Assembly (NCBI GenBank): GCA_005881355.1
Contig: VBDM01000147.1
Location: 1 to 5,265 of the forward strand
Length of the DNA stretch: 5,265 bases
Source of the DNA: Betaproteobacteria bacterium
Lineage (GTDB): Bacteria > Pseudomonadota > Gammaproteobacteria > Burkholderiales > SG8-39
Direction of reading: 5' to 3'
Shown: one piece after another, positions 1 through 5,265 of the stretch
How positions within the stretch are numbered: the first letter of the stretch is position 1
Layout of the letters: each line of letters opens with the position of its first letter
Position numbers and translations under genes: made by a program
The notes under the pieces: model-generated
Database searches by the model: none
Seen by the model: only the letters and a program-made list of their open reading frames with translations
What the model was told of the DNA's origin: nothing

Positions 1-28
1 CGGCGGCGCGAAGAACTGCACGGATCAT
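1..28 (-). CDS. 5' end of an unidentified gene running off the left edge
   Basis: Only nine codons are inside the window. Read on the minus strand from the ATG at 28-26 they encode MIRAVLRAA. Two arginines are interspersed with hydrophobic residues, which would fit the start of a signal peptide or membrane anchor, but nine residues cannot settle that. The start is well supported because a strong purine-rich ribosome binding site lies just upstream (31-40). The gene is divergent from the ketopantoate reductase-like gene, with 42 bases between the two start codons. The Bug receptor at the other end of the window makes an exported receptor a tempting guess, but nothing in the visible sequence establishes it. 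Confidence 0.6.
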
Positions 29-30
29 GA

Positions 31-40
31 TTCCTCCTTT
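31..40 (-). promoter_or_regulatory. Strong Shine-Dalgarno for the left-edge gene
   Basis: On the minus strand the sequence reads AAAGGAGGAATC followed by ATG. This is close to the full anti-16S complement, with about four bases between the GGAGG core and the start codon. It is the best ribosome binding site in the window together with the one at 3540-3546, and it is the main reason for calling a gene start at base 28. Confidence 0.7.
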
Positions 41-70
41 GCCGGGACGAGGCAGGTTACCATTCGAGCC

Positions 71-957
71 ATGAAGCTCGCAATGATGGGATCGGGCGGC
101 GTGGGCGGCTTCTTCGGCGGGAGGCTCGCCCGCGCCGGCTACGACGTGAGCTTCATCGCGCGCGGGGCGCATCTTGCCGCGATGCGCGAGCGCGGCCTGA
201 CCATAGAAAGCGAAGCGCACGGCGACATCCGCATCCCCGCGGTCCGCGCCACGGACGATCCCGCGACCTTGGGACCCGTCGATCTCGTCATTCTCTCGGT
301 GAAACTGTGGGACACGGAATCCGCGATCCGGCAGATCGAGCCGCTGCTCAAGCCCGGCACCGGGGTGCTCTCGCTGCAGAACGGGGTGGTCAAGGACGAC
401 ATCCTGCGCCGAGAGCTGGGCGATGCGCCCGTTATGGGGGGCGTGTGCTACGTCGCCACGACCATCGCGCGCCCGGGCGTGATCCTCCAGACTGGAGCGA
501 TGCAGCGGGTGGTGATCGGCGAATACGACGGGAGGACCTCCGAGCGCGCGCGCTTCCTGCACGAGGCGCTGCTCAAGTCCGGCGTGGATTCCGAGTTGAG
601 CCGCGACGTGCGCCGCGCGATCTGGGAGAAATACGTGTTTCTGGTGGGACTATCCGCGACCACCGCTTCGATGCGCACCACGATAGGTCCGATCCGAAAG
701 AATCCGCGCACCCGCGCTTTCCTGCTCGAGATCATGCGCGAAGTCGTCGCGGTGGGGCGCGCGCAGGGCATCGCCCTTCCCGCCGACTATGCCGATGCCT
801 GCCTCGCCCGCGCCGACGGGCTTCCCGACGACATGGCCGCCTCGATGGCGCACGACCTTCAGCGCGGCAATCGGCTGGAAGTCGAGTGGCTCTCCCGGCC
901 AACCGCGCCGTGTGGGACATCCTCGCGCTATACGCCGAGGGCGGAAAGCCTGCGTGA
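71..957 (+). pseudogene. Ketopantoate reductase (ApbA/PanE)-family gene, frameshifted near its 3' end
   Basis: The N-terminus has the Rossmann dinucleotide motif G7-S-G-G-V-G12. K187 (in W-E-K-Y, codon 629-631) aligns with the catalytic lysine of ketopantoate reductases, and E270 in the N-R-L-E-V-E-W-L segment matches the conserved active-site glutamate. The family uses NAD(P)H to reduce 2-keto acids such as ketopantoate. This subgroup is often annotated PanE without proof, so pantothenate synthesis is not certain. The initial frame is good up to about base 895 (E-W-L-S). The family's C-terminal helix PANRAVWDILALYAEGG then continues in another frame and stops at 955-957. Comparison with E. 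coli PanE suggests about 14 residues plus one base are missing, roughly 43 bases. The initial frame stays open to 1318 only as out-of-frame read-through into the next gene. With the gap restored the protein would be about 310 residues, normal for the family. The ATG at 71 has only a weak upstream GAGG and was chosen because the Rossmann strand begins there. The gene may be truly broken or this may be an assembly error. Confidence 0.85.
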
Positions 958-2048
958 ACCCGCCGCGGCTCACCGTGCGCGGAATCCGCGCGAGGCCTGT
1001 CCAAGTACCGATGAAACTGCCGCTCGGCACCAGCGCCGGCACGATACGCTCGGCGCCGCTGCTCCTTGTCGATCTCGAAACAGAGGAGGGCGTTACGGGT
1101 CGCTCCTATCTCTTCTGCTACTTCCCGGCGGCGGCGCCGGCCATCGCGACTCTCCTCGGCGAGGTCGAGCGCACGGTCAAGGGGGAGCGCGTCGCGCCCG
1201 AAGAACTATGGGAAAAGCTCGCGCGCCGCTTCAAGCTGATCGGGGTGCAGGGCATCGTGCGGATGGCGATGGCCGGGTTCGACGTCGCCTGCTGGGACGC
1301 GCTCGCTATCGCCGCTGAAAAACCGCTGGTCGCGCTGCTCGGAGGCGAGCCGCGTTCCATTCCGGCGTACAACAGCAACGGCCTGGGGCTGATGGCGCCC
1401 GCAGCCGCTTCGGACGAGGCGGAGAAACTTCTCGAAAGCGGATTTCGCGCCGTGAAACTGAGGCTCGGCAATACGACGCTGGAAGCCGATCTCTCCGCGC
1501 TGCGAGCCGTACGCAAACGTCTCCCGGAAGAAGTGAAGCTCATGGTCGATTTCAACCAGGCGCTTTCGCCCGAGGAGGCGTTGAAGCGCGGACGGGCGAT
1601 CGATGGCGAAGGCGTCTTCTGGATCGAGGAACCCATCCGCCACGACGACTACCGCGGCTGCGCCGAATTGGCGCGGGAGCTCGCGACACCGGTGCAGATC
1701 GGCGAGAACTTCTCGCTGCCACAGGCTATGGCCGAGGCGCTTGCCGCGGAGGCATGCGACTACGTGATGCCGGACCTGGAGAGGATCGGCGGAGTGAGCG
1801 GCTGGCGGCGCGCCGCAAGCCTCGCCGAGGAACGCGGCATTCCCATGTCCTCGCACCTTTTCCCGGAAACGAGTGCCCACCTGCTCGCCGTCACGCCGAC
1901 CTGTCATTTCCTTGAGTACGTCGATTGGACCGACGCGATCCTCGCCGAGCCGCTTGCCATCGTGAACGGGGCGGCGCTGGTTCCCGATCGCCCGGGAATC
2001 GGGATGATATGGGACGAACGGGCGGTGAAGCGCTACGCGATGGCCTAG
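954..2048 (+). CDS. Mandelate racemase-like enolase-superfamily enzyme
   Basis: The protein has 364 residues, close to the 359 of Pseudomonas mandelate racemase (MR), and aligns with it almost end to end from memory. The GTG at 954 overlaps the previous gene's TGA in a GTGA arrangement, with a weak GGAAAG five bases upstream. From this start the N-terminal capping domain matches MR. The barrel carries metal ligands D199 (V-D-F-N-Q), E225 (W-I-E-E-P) and E251 (G-E-N-F), the D274/H301 catalytic dyad (M-P-D-L, S-S-H-L-F) and E321 (F-L-E-Y). All sit at a constant +4 offset from MR D195, E221, E247, D270, H297 and E317. The Lys-x-Lys motif is K168-L-R170, so the general-base lysine K166 of MR is arginine here. 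Family chemistry is Mg-dependent abstraction of the proton alpha to a carboxylate, giving racemisation or dehydration. The substrate is unknown. The enzyme is probably cytoplasmic, as no signal peptide is seen. The capping domain stretch S-Y-L-F-C-Y-F resembles the MR specificity loop S-Y-L-F-A-Y, which hints at an aromatic or small 2-hydroxy acid. Confidence 0.93.
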   Translation: MNPPRLTVRGIRARPVQVPMKLPLGTSAGTIRSAPLLLVDLETEEGVTGRSYLFCYFPAAAPAIATLLGEVERTVKGERVAPEELWEKLARRFKLIGVQGIVRMAMAGFDVACWDALAIAAEKPLVALLGGEPRSIPAYNSNGLGLMAPAAASDEAEKLLESGFRAVKLRLGNTTLEADLSALRAVRKRLPEEVKLMVDFNQALSPEEALKRGRAIDGEGVFWIEEPIRHDDYRGCAELARELATPVQIGENFSLPQAMAEALAAEACDYVMPDLERIGGVSGWRRAASLAEERGIPMSSHLFPETSAHLLAVTPTCHFLEYVDWTDAILAEPLAIVNGAALVPDRPGIGMIWDERAVKRYAMA

Positions 2049-2056
2049 GCCTCTTA

Positions 2057-2854
2057 CTAGGAAAGCGCCCGGTCCAGAGCCGCCACCAGCGGTCCGAGCT
2101 TGGGCGGGCTCGCCTCGAGGGCGATTTTCACGCCGTGCTCCTTGAGCGCCGCGCTGCACACCGGGCCGATGGAGGCGACGAGCGTGCGGTTCAGGTTATC
2201 GGCCAGCCCGCCTCGCCTGCCCAGTTTTTCCGCCAGAGCGAAAAGATTGTGCGCCTGCGATGCGCTGGTGAACACCGTGGCGTCGACCTGCTTGCGCTCG
2301 AGCGCGTCGATCAGCTGCACGAGCGGCGCGGTGTCCTCCGGGAGAGCCCATCGGTAGGTCGGTATTTCCACGACTTCCGCGCCTTTCGCCCGCAGCGCTC
2401 CGTCGAGTACCACGTTGGTCTCGCCGTAGCGCTGCACGACGACGCGCTCGCCTCTCAACGACGTATCCCGCAGCGAAGCCAGCACCTCGACGGTCGTGTA
2501 AGGCTCCTTGGCGCTGCGATCGATTCGCACTTCGCGCGAGCGAAGCGCGGAGGTGGGTTTCGGTCCGCGGGCCACGACTACGCATCTCGCAAGCAGCTCC
2601 TGGAGCTTCCGCGTCAGTCCGAGCGAATCGGTGGCGGCAAACAGCGCCTGCGTGCCGACACCGGTCTGGAAGATCGCCGCTTTGGGTGGATGCGATTCGA
2701 GCTCGCCGACGAGCCGGGCGATCGCCGCGCTATCGACGTCCGGCACCTCCGCGAGCGCGGGCGCGAGCATCGCGCGCCCCCCGTGCTTTTCGACGAGTTC
2801 GGCAAGCTGGTCGCCGAGCCGGCTCTCCAATATCGCTACCGTCTTGGGCTTCAC
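2057..2854 (-). CDS. hemD: Uroporphyrinogen-III synthase (HemD)
   Basis: The product has 265 residues, normal for a stand-alone HemD (about 245-270). The family cyclises hydroxymethylbilane to uroporphyrinogen III, with inversion of ring D, in the cytoplasmic pathway to haem, sirohaem and cobalamin. Two alpha/beta lobes are recognisable. One contains the ends of the chain, including V-F-T-S-A-S (194-198) and I-G-P-V-C-S-A-A-L (229-237), the usual 'TS' and 'GpvT' motifs. The other spans roughly residues 35-170, with A-R-G-P-K-P (95-100), Y-T-T-V (119-122) and Q-R-Y-G (141-144). C233 replaces the threonine common in the second motif. The start is GTG at 2854-2852. No in-frame ATG, GTG or TTG occurs for many codons upstream, and the next Met is residue 29, inside the first lobe. 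No convincing Shine-Dalgarno precedes it. The gene lies 55 bases downstream of the membrane protein gene on the same strand and ends 8 bases from the convergent racemase-like gene. No hemA, hemB or hemC is nearby. Confidence 0.88.
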   Translation of the reverse strand: MKPKTVAILESRLGDQLAELVEKHGGRAMLAPALAEVPDVDSAAIARLVGELESHPPKAAIFQTGVGTQALFAATDSLGLTRKLQELLARCVVVARGPKPTSALRSREVRIDRSAKEPYTTVEVLASLRDTSLRGERVVVQRYGETNVVLDGALRAKGAEVVEIPTYRWALPEDTAPLVQLIDALERKQVDATVFTSASQAHNLFALAEKLGRRGGLADNLNRTLVASIGPVCSAALKEHGVKIALEASPPKLGPLVAALDRALS

Positions 2855-2858
2855 GGAA

Positions 2859-2897
2859 GGCTGTGCAGCCCGAGGGGATGACCCGGCGGCGATCCCC
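2859..2897. repeat. Two short inverted repeats in the leader of hemD
   Basis: The 55-base gap between the membrane protein gene and hemD holds two dyads. GGGGAT at 2874-2879 pairs with ATCCCC at 2892-2897 (6 bp stem, 12-base loop). GGCTG at 2859-2863 pairs with CAGCC at 2866-2870, a near-perfect 12-base palindrome beginning only five bases upstream of the GTG start. Neither is followed by a T-tract on either strand, so they do not look like intrinsic terminators. In DNA this G+C-rich they may be chance. If real, they could affect hemD translation or bind a protein. Confidence 0.3.
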
Positions 2898-2909
2898 GGC
2901 GCGCTCGCG

Positions 2910-3536
2910 TCAGTAGTAGCGTGCCAGCATGATAAGCGCGGCGATCACCGCCGCCGCCGAAGTGCAGGCGATGATCCAGCCGGCGGGCTTGGGATGGGCC
3001 CCGACCAGCCTGTCGAGCGTCATATGCATCTCGTCCCCGCCGCGGGTCAACTGCCGGGACGACACCCACTGATTTGCAAACCTCTCGAGGATGTCCTCGG
3101 CGCGGGGATAGAGAAGCAACATGCCGCCGACCACGACGCCGAATACGCTGCCCACGATCAAAAACCACTTCGTGCTTTCCAAGGCGATGGCGACGATCGG
3201 CACGGTGCGCTCCTCGGCAAGCACCGCGCTGAGGGCGGAAGCATCGACCCCTGCGGCCAGGCCGAATATCGAGATCAGGCCGCCGAGGACAAAGCCTCCG
3301 GCGAGCCAGCGATGGTACCTGTGCGTGACCCGCTCCGTATCGCGCGGCACCTCGACCGGCTTGAGGACGTGGCGGGTCGACACCCAGCGGTTCACGACGT
3401 TGAAGAACTGCACGGTCTTCAGGCTGGAAACGATGAGCCCGACCCCCACGGCAAGGCCGGCGACGGCCACTACGAGGAACGACACGATCAAGAACTGGAC
3501 GAGCAATTGCCACATCAAGTTGCCGTAAGACCCCAT
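2910..3536 (-). CDS. Unrecognised four-helix membrane protein with internal duplication
   Basis: The product has 208 residues and I do not recognise the family. The start is set at ATG 3536-3534 because GGAGGA lies three bases upstream. An in-frame TTG at 3554 would add six residues but would place that ribosome site inside the gene. Four hydrophobic segments are visible at about residues 9-39, 77-97, 112-142 and 185-205. There is no cleavable signal peptide. The chain is duplicated: N49-R-W-V-S-T-R55 recurs as N155-Q-W-V-S-S-R161, each just after a membrane helix and an amphipathic stretch, and each followed by a polar loop of about 22-25 residues and another helix. The polar loops (about 40-76 and 143-184) are rich in Arg, His, Glu and Asp and probably face the cytoplasm. 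It is 55 bases upstream of hemD on the same strand and has its own possible promoter, so the two may be co-transcribed. No catalytic or metal-binding motif is evident, and the function is unknown. Confidence 0.8.
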   Translation of the reverse strand: MGSYGNLMWQLLVQFLIVSFLVVAVAGLAVGVGLIVSSLKTVQFFNVVNRWVSTRHVLKPVEVPRDTERVTHRYHRWLAGGFVLGGLISIFGLAAGVDASALSAVLAEERTVPIVAIALESTKWFLIVGSVFGVVVGGMLLLYPRAEDILERFANQWVSSRQLTRGGDEMHMTLDRLVGAHPKPAGWIIACTSAAAVIAALIMLARYY

Positions 3537-3539
3537 GTG

Positions 3540-3546
3540 TCCTCCG
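3540..3546 (-). promoter_or_regulatory. Shine-Dalgarno that fixes the start of the membrane protein
   Basis: The minus strand reads CGGAGGA, then CAC, then ATG (3536-3534). The strong match and close spacing select this ATG over the in-frame TTG at 3554. Confidence 0.7.
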
Positions 3547-3592
3547 ATCCTCAATCCGGTTGGCCGCCGATCCGCGAGAGGGAAACAACGCC

Positions 3593-3622
3593 AAAGTAGC
3601 CGAGCTTGGCGGACGGCGTCAA
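3593..3622 (-). promoter_or_regulatory. Possible sigma70-type promoter for the membrane protein and hemD
   Basis: In the 114-base gap the minus strand has TTGACG (3622-3617, five of six matches to the -35 consensus). After 18 bases comes TACTTT (3598-3593), which matches only three of six -10 positions but includes the first T, the second A and the last T. Initiation would give a leader of about 50 bases before the ATG at 3536. The -35 element lies inside a dyad, GGCGGA (3608-3613) with TCCGCC (3624-3629), which could be an operator or chance. The preceding dehydrogenase gene ends at 3651 with no T-rich terminator, so read-through is also possible. Confidence 0.35.
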
Positions 3623-3650
3623 CTCCGCCCGAATCGGCGACCCGGGCCGC

Positions 3651-4484
3651 CTAGAAGTGTTCCGGAATCCCCGGCATGCCGAGCCCGAGGCGGATCTTCA
3701 GTCCCTTGATCGCCTCCCTGACCGTGCCGGCGAGCGGCAGGCTGAGGCGCGCCGCATCCGCCTCCTGCAGGACGATGCTCATGTCCTTCTCGGCCCACGG
3801 CATGCCGCTCCTCTCGGCTTGCGTGTCCATCGCCCAGTTCTGCGCGCTGCCGTGACGCAGCGCCTGGCACAGCCGCTCCGGATCGACGCCGAGCGCCTGC
3901 CCGAGCCGCAGGCCTTCGTCGTTCACCGCAATGCACGCCCAAAGGATGAGGTTGTTCACCATCTTCGCGACCTGTCCGGCCCCCGCCGGTCCCAGATGGA
4001 AGATGTCCGACGCGAACGCGCTGAAGACGGGTTTGCAGCGCTCGAAGGCGGCGTGGTCGCCCGCGCCGTAGACGAGAAGCTTCCCGGCGACCGCGGCCGC
4101 CTCGCCGCGCGCAAGGGGAATATCGAGGAGAACGATGTCCCGCTGCGCGAGGCGCTCCGCGACCCTCTTCGAGTATCGAGGCGCAACCGTCGAGCCGAGC
4201 GCAACGACCAGACCGGGCCTCGCACCCTCGAGCACGCCCTCCTTTCCGAAGACGACCTCTTCGACCTCGCTGTCAAAGCCGACCACGACGATGACGAGGT
4301 CGCTCGCCTGCGCGACCTCGCGCGCGGAGGCTGCGCCGCGGGCGCCCCGCGCCATGGCTTTCTCCCGCGCCTGCGCGAGCGGGTCGTAGCCGATCACCTT
4401 GAAGCCCTTGGCGACGAGGTGCCCCGCCAGCGGGCATCCCATCTTGCCGAGACCCAGAATTCCCACCGTTTCGATGGACTTCAT
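3651..4484 (-). CDS. NAD(P)-binding beta-hydroxyacid dehydrogenase (3-hydroxyisobutyrate dehydrogenase family)
   Basis: The product has 277 residues, slightly short of the usual 290-300. The Rossmann motif is G11-L-G-K-M-G16. The second strand ends in Y33-D34, and an acid there favours NAD over NADP. The family's catalytic motif is G168-A-G-Q-V-A-K174-M-V-N-N178, where K174 is the expected catalytic lysine and N178 the substrate-binding asparagine. K233-D234-M matches the conserved K-D-L of the C-terminal all-alpha domain. The substrate motif normally D-x-P-V-S-G-G is D121-I-P-L-A-R-G127 here, so the carboxylate-binding Ser-Gly is replaced by Ala-Arg and the substrate probably differs from 3-hydroxyisobutyrate. 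The family oxidises beta-hydroxyacids or reduces semialdehydes. The ATG at 4484 immediately follows the stop of the upstream receptor gene (TAG then ATG), with AAGG about eight bases upstream inside that gene. The two are almost certainly one transcript and probably translationally coupled. The protein is cytoplasmic. Confidence 0.92.
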   Translation of the reverse strand: MKSIETVGILGLGKMGCPLAGHLVAKGFKVIGYDPLAQAREKAMARGARGAASAREVAQASDLVIVVVGFDSEVEEVVFGKEGVLEGARPGLVVALGSTVAPRYSKRVAERLAQRDIVLLDIPLARGEAAAVAGKLLVYGAGDHAAFERCKPVFSAFASDIFHLGPAGAGQVAKMVNNLILWACIAVNDEGLRLGQALGVDPERLCQALRHGSAQNWAMDTQAERSGMPWAEKDMSIVLQEADAARLSLPLAGTVREAIKGLKIRLGLGMPGIPEHF

Positions 4485-5265
4485 CTAGTCCGCCTTGATT
4501 TTCGCGTCGCGGATCACCCTGCCCCACTTCTCGAAATCCTCTTTCACCAGCTTCGCGAACTGCTCGGGCGTGCCGGCGTTCGGCACCAGGCCCTGGCCCG
4601 CGAGCTGTTCGCGCATGTCGGGCCGGGCGACGATCGCGCGGATCTCCGAGTTGTACCTCGCGAGAATGTCCGCCGGCAGCCCCGGCGGCGCCCACACGCC
4701 GAGCCACAGGTCCACGTCATAGCCGGTCACTCCCTGTTCGTGCAGCGAGGGGATGTCGGGAAACAGCGGATGGCGACCTTTTAGGCTCTCGCCCAGCACC
4801 TTGATCTGGCCCGCCTTGATTTTCGGAAGCGCCACGTGAATCGGGAGGAACATCATCGGGATGACGCCCGCGATCAAGTCGTTCTCGGCCGGCGCCGAGC
4901 CCTTGTAGGGAACGTGAACGATATCCAGGCCGGCCTGCAGCTTGAGGAGCTCCATGCAGAGGTGATGGTGCGTGCCGTTCCCCGGGGAGCCGTAGTTGAG
5001 CTTGCCGGGCTGCGATTTCACCCAGGCGATGAACTCGCGCAACGTTCCGACGGGCGCCGATTTGTGCACCGCCAGCGCGAGACTCGTCGAGCCGATGTTC
5101 GTGACAGCGGTGAGATCTTTCAGCACGTCGTAGGAGATCTTGGGGTACAGATGCGGCGCGGTGACGATCGACGCGGGACCGACCATGATGGTATGTCCGT
5201 CGGGCGGCGCCTTCACTACCGCCTCGGTGCCGATCGTTCCGGAGGCACCCGGCCGGTTTTCGACG
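4485..5265 (-). CDS. Bug/TctC-family tripartite tricarboxylate transporter receptor, 5' end outside the window
   Basis: This is a periplasmic substrate-binding protein that delivers a carboxylate to a TctAB-type permease, or acts as an orphan receptor as most Bug proteins do. The reading frame is open to the window edge. Its first visible residues are V-E-N-R-P-G-A-S-G-T-I-G-T-E, the classic Bug N-terminal block, followed by P-P-D-G-H-T. The GTG at 5216-5214 therefore encodes an internal valine and is not the start. Further family blocks are Y-G-S-P-G-N-G-T-H-H-H-L, V-P-Y-K-G-S-A-P-A-E-N-D-L and P-D-I-P-S-L-H-E-Q-G. About 260 residues are visible. With a usual family length of about 320-330, the missing part should be some 60-70 residues including the signal peptide. 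No tctA or tctB gene is in the window. The stop abuts the ATG of the beta-hydroxyacid dehydrogenase, suggesting that the receptor's ligand or a product of it is that enzyme's substrate. Confidence 0.93.
   Translation of the reverse strand, partial: VENRPGASGTIGTEAVVKAPPDGHTIMVGPASIVTAPHLYPKISYDVLKDLTAVTNIGSTSLALAVHKSAPVGTLREFIAWVKSQPGKLNYGSPGNGTHHHLCMELLKLQAGLDIVHVPYKGSAPAENDLIAGVIPMMFLPIHVALPKIKAGQIKVLGESLKGRHPLFPDIPSLHEQGVTGYDVDLWLGVWAPPGLPADILARYNSEIRAIVARPDMREQLAGQGLVPNAGTPEQFAKLVKEDFEKWGRVIRDAKIKAD

Noticed and set aside
10..23. 14-base exact match with 3402-3415 (GAAGAACTGCACGG)
   Set aside because: The two copies lie in unrelated coding contexts with no similarity beyond the match and no associated element, so it is probably chance.
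789..953. ATG at 789 as start of the racemase-like gene
   Set aside because: The extra 55 residues are out-of-frame KPR sequence. Similarity to mandelate racemase begins just after the GTG at 954, which also overlaps the KPR stop in the usual coupled manner.
958..1318. Plus-strand continuation of the KPR initial frame after its break
   Set aside because: It is low-complexity Arg/Gly/Ala-rich translation lying out of frame over the racemase-like gene. The genuine KPR C-terminus is in another frame and ends at 957.
2044..2061. CCTAG/CTAGG hairpin covering both convergent stop codons, as a bidirectional terminator
   Set aside because: The stem is only 5 bp, is formed largely by the two TAG stops, and has no T-tract on either strand.
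1925..2881. Long open frames antisense to hemD and to the dehydrogenase (also 3606-4784)
   Set aside because: They are Arg-rich shadow frames expected in G+C-rich DNA with strong third-position bias. Neither has a recognisable motif, while the opposite strands carry clear protein families.
3537..3554. In-frame TTG at 3554 as start of the membrane protein
   Set aside because: It would put the strong GGAGGA ribosome site inside the coding region. The ATG at 3536 is correctly spaced from it.
5214..5216. GTG as start of the Bug receptor
   Set aside because: The frame continues upstream to the window edge with the conserved Bug block E-N-R-P-G-A-S-G-T-I-G, so this valine is internal.

Overview
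The window is G+C-rich (roughly two thirds by eye), densely coded bacterial chromosome, with almost every base in a gene. A Bug/TctC-type solute receptor, a mandelate racemase-like enolase-superfamily enzyme, a ketopantoate reductase-like protein and a beta-hydroxyacid dehydrogenase together suggest a betaproteobacterium, probably Burkholderiales or a relative. This is an inference from gene content, because Bug receptors are greatly expanded in that group. No rRNA, tRNA, mobile element, CRISPR array or phage gene is visible.

Layout. The first 28 bases are the start of a minus-strand gene that leaves the window on the left. It is preceded by a strong Shine-Dalgarno sequence. Across a 42-base divergent gap, two plus-strand genes form an overlapping pair. 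The first is a ketopantoate reductase (ApbA/PanE)-family gene (71-957) that is broken near base 895, apparently by loss of about 43 bases. The second is a mandelate racemase-like gene (954-2048) whose GTG start overlaps the first gene's stop. After only 8 bases, the rest of the window runs on the minus strand. Read in the direction of transcription, it holds a Bug/TctC receptor (5265-4485, 5' end outside the window), a beta-hydroxyacid dehydrogenase starting on the very next base (4484-3651), a 114-base gap with a possible promoter, an unrecognised four-helix membrane protein with an internal duplication (3536-2910), and a uroporphyrinogen-III synthase, HemD (2854-2057).

Function. The KPR-like, mandelate racemase-like and beta-HAD proteins all belong to families acting on 2-keto, 2-hydroxy or 3-hydroxy acids. 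The Bug protein is a periplasmic carboxylate receptor. A reasonable inference is a carboxylate or hydroxy-acid uptake and catabolism neighbourhood, interrupted by a housekeeping pair (membrane protein plus hemD) that has no obvious link to it. The substrate cannot be read from the sequence.

The points most worth a second look are the KPR gene break, an Arg in place of the catalytic Lys in an otherwise complete mandelate racemase active site, a beta-HAD that lacks the usual Ser-Gly-Gly substrate motif, and the duplicated architecture of the membrane protein. I do not see a clearly new multi-gene system here.
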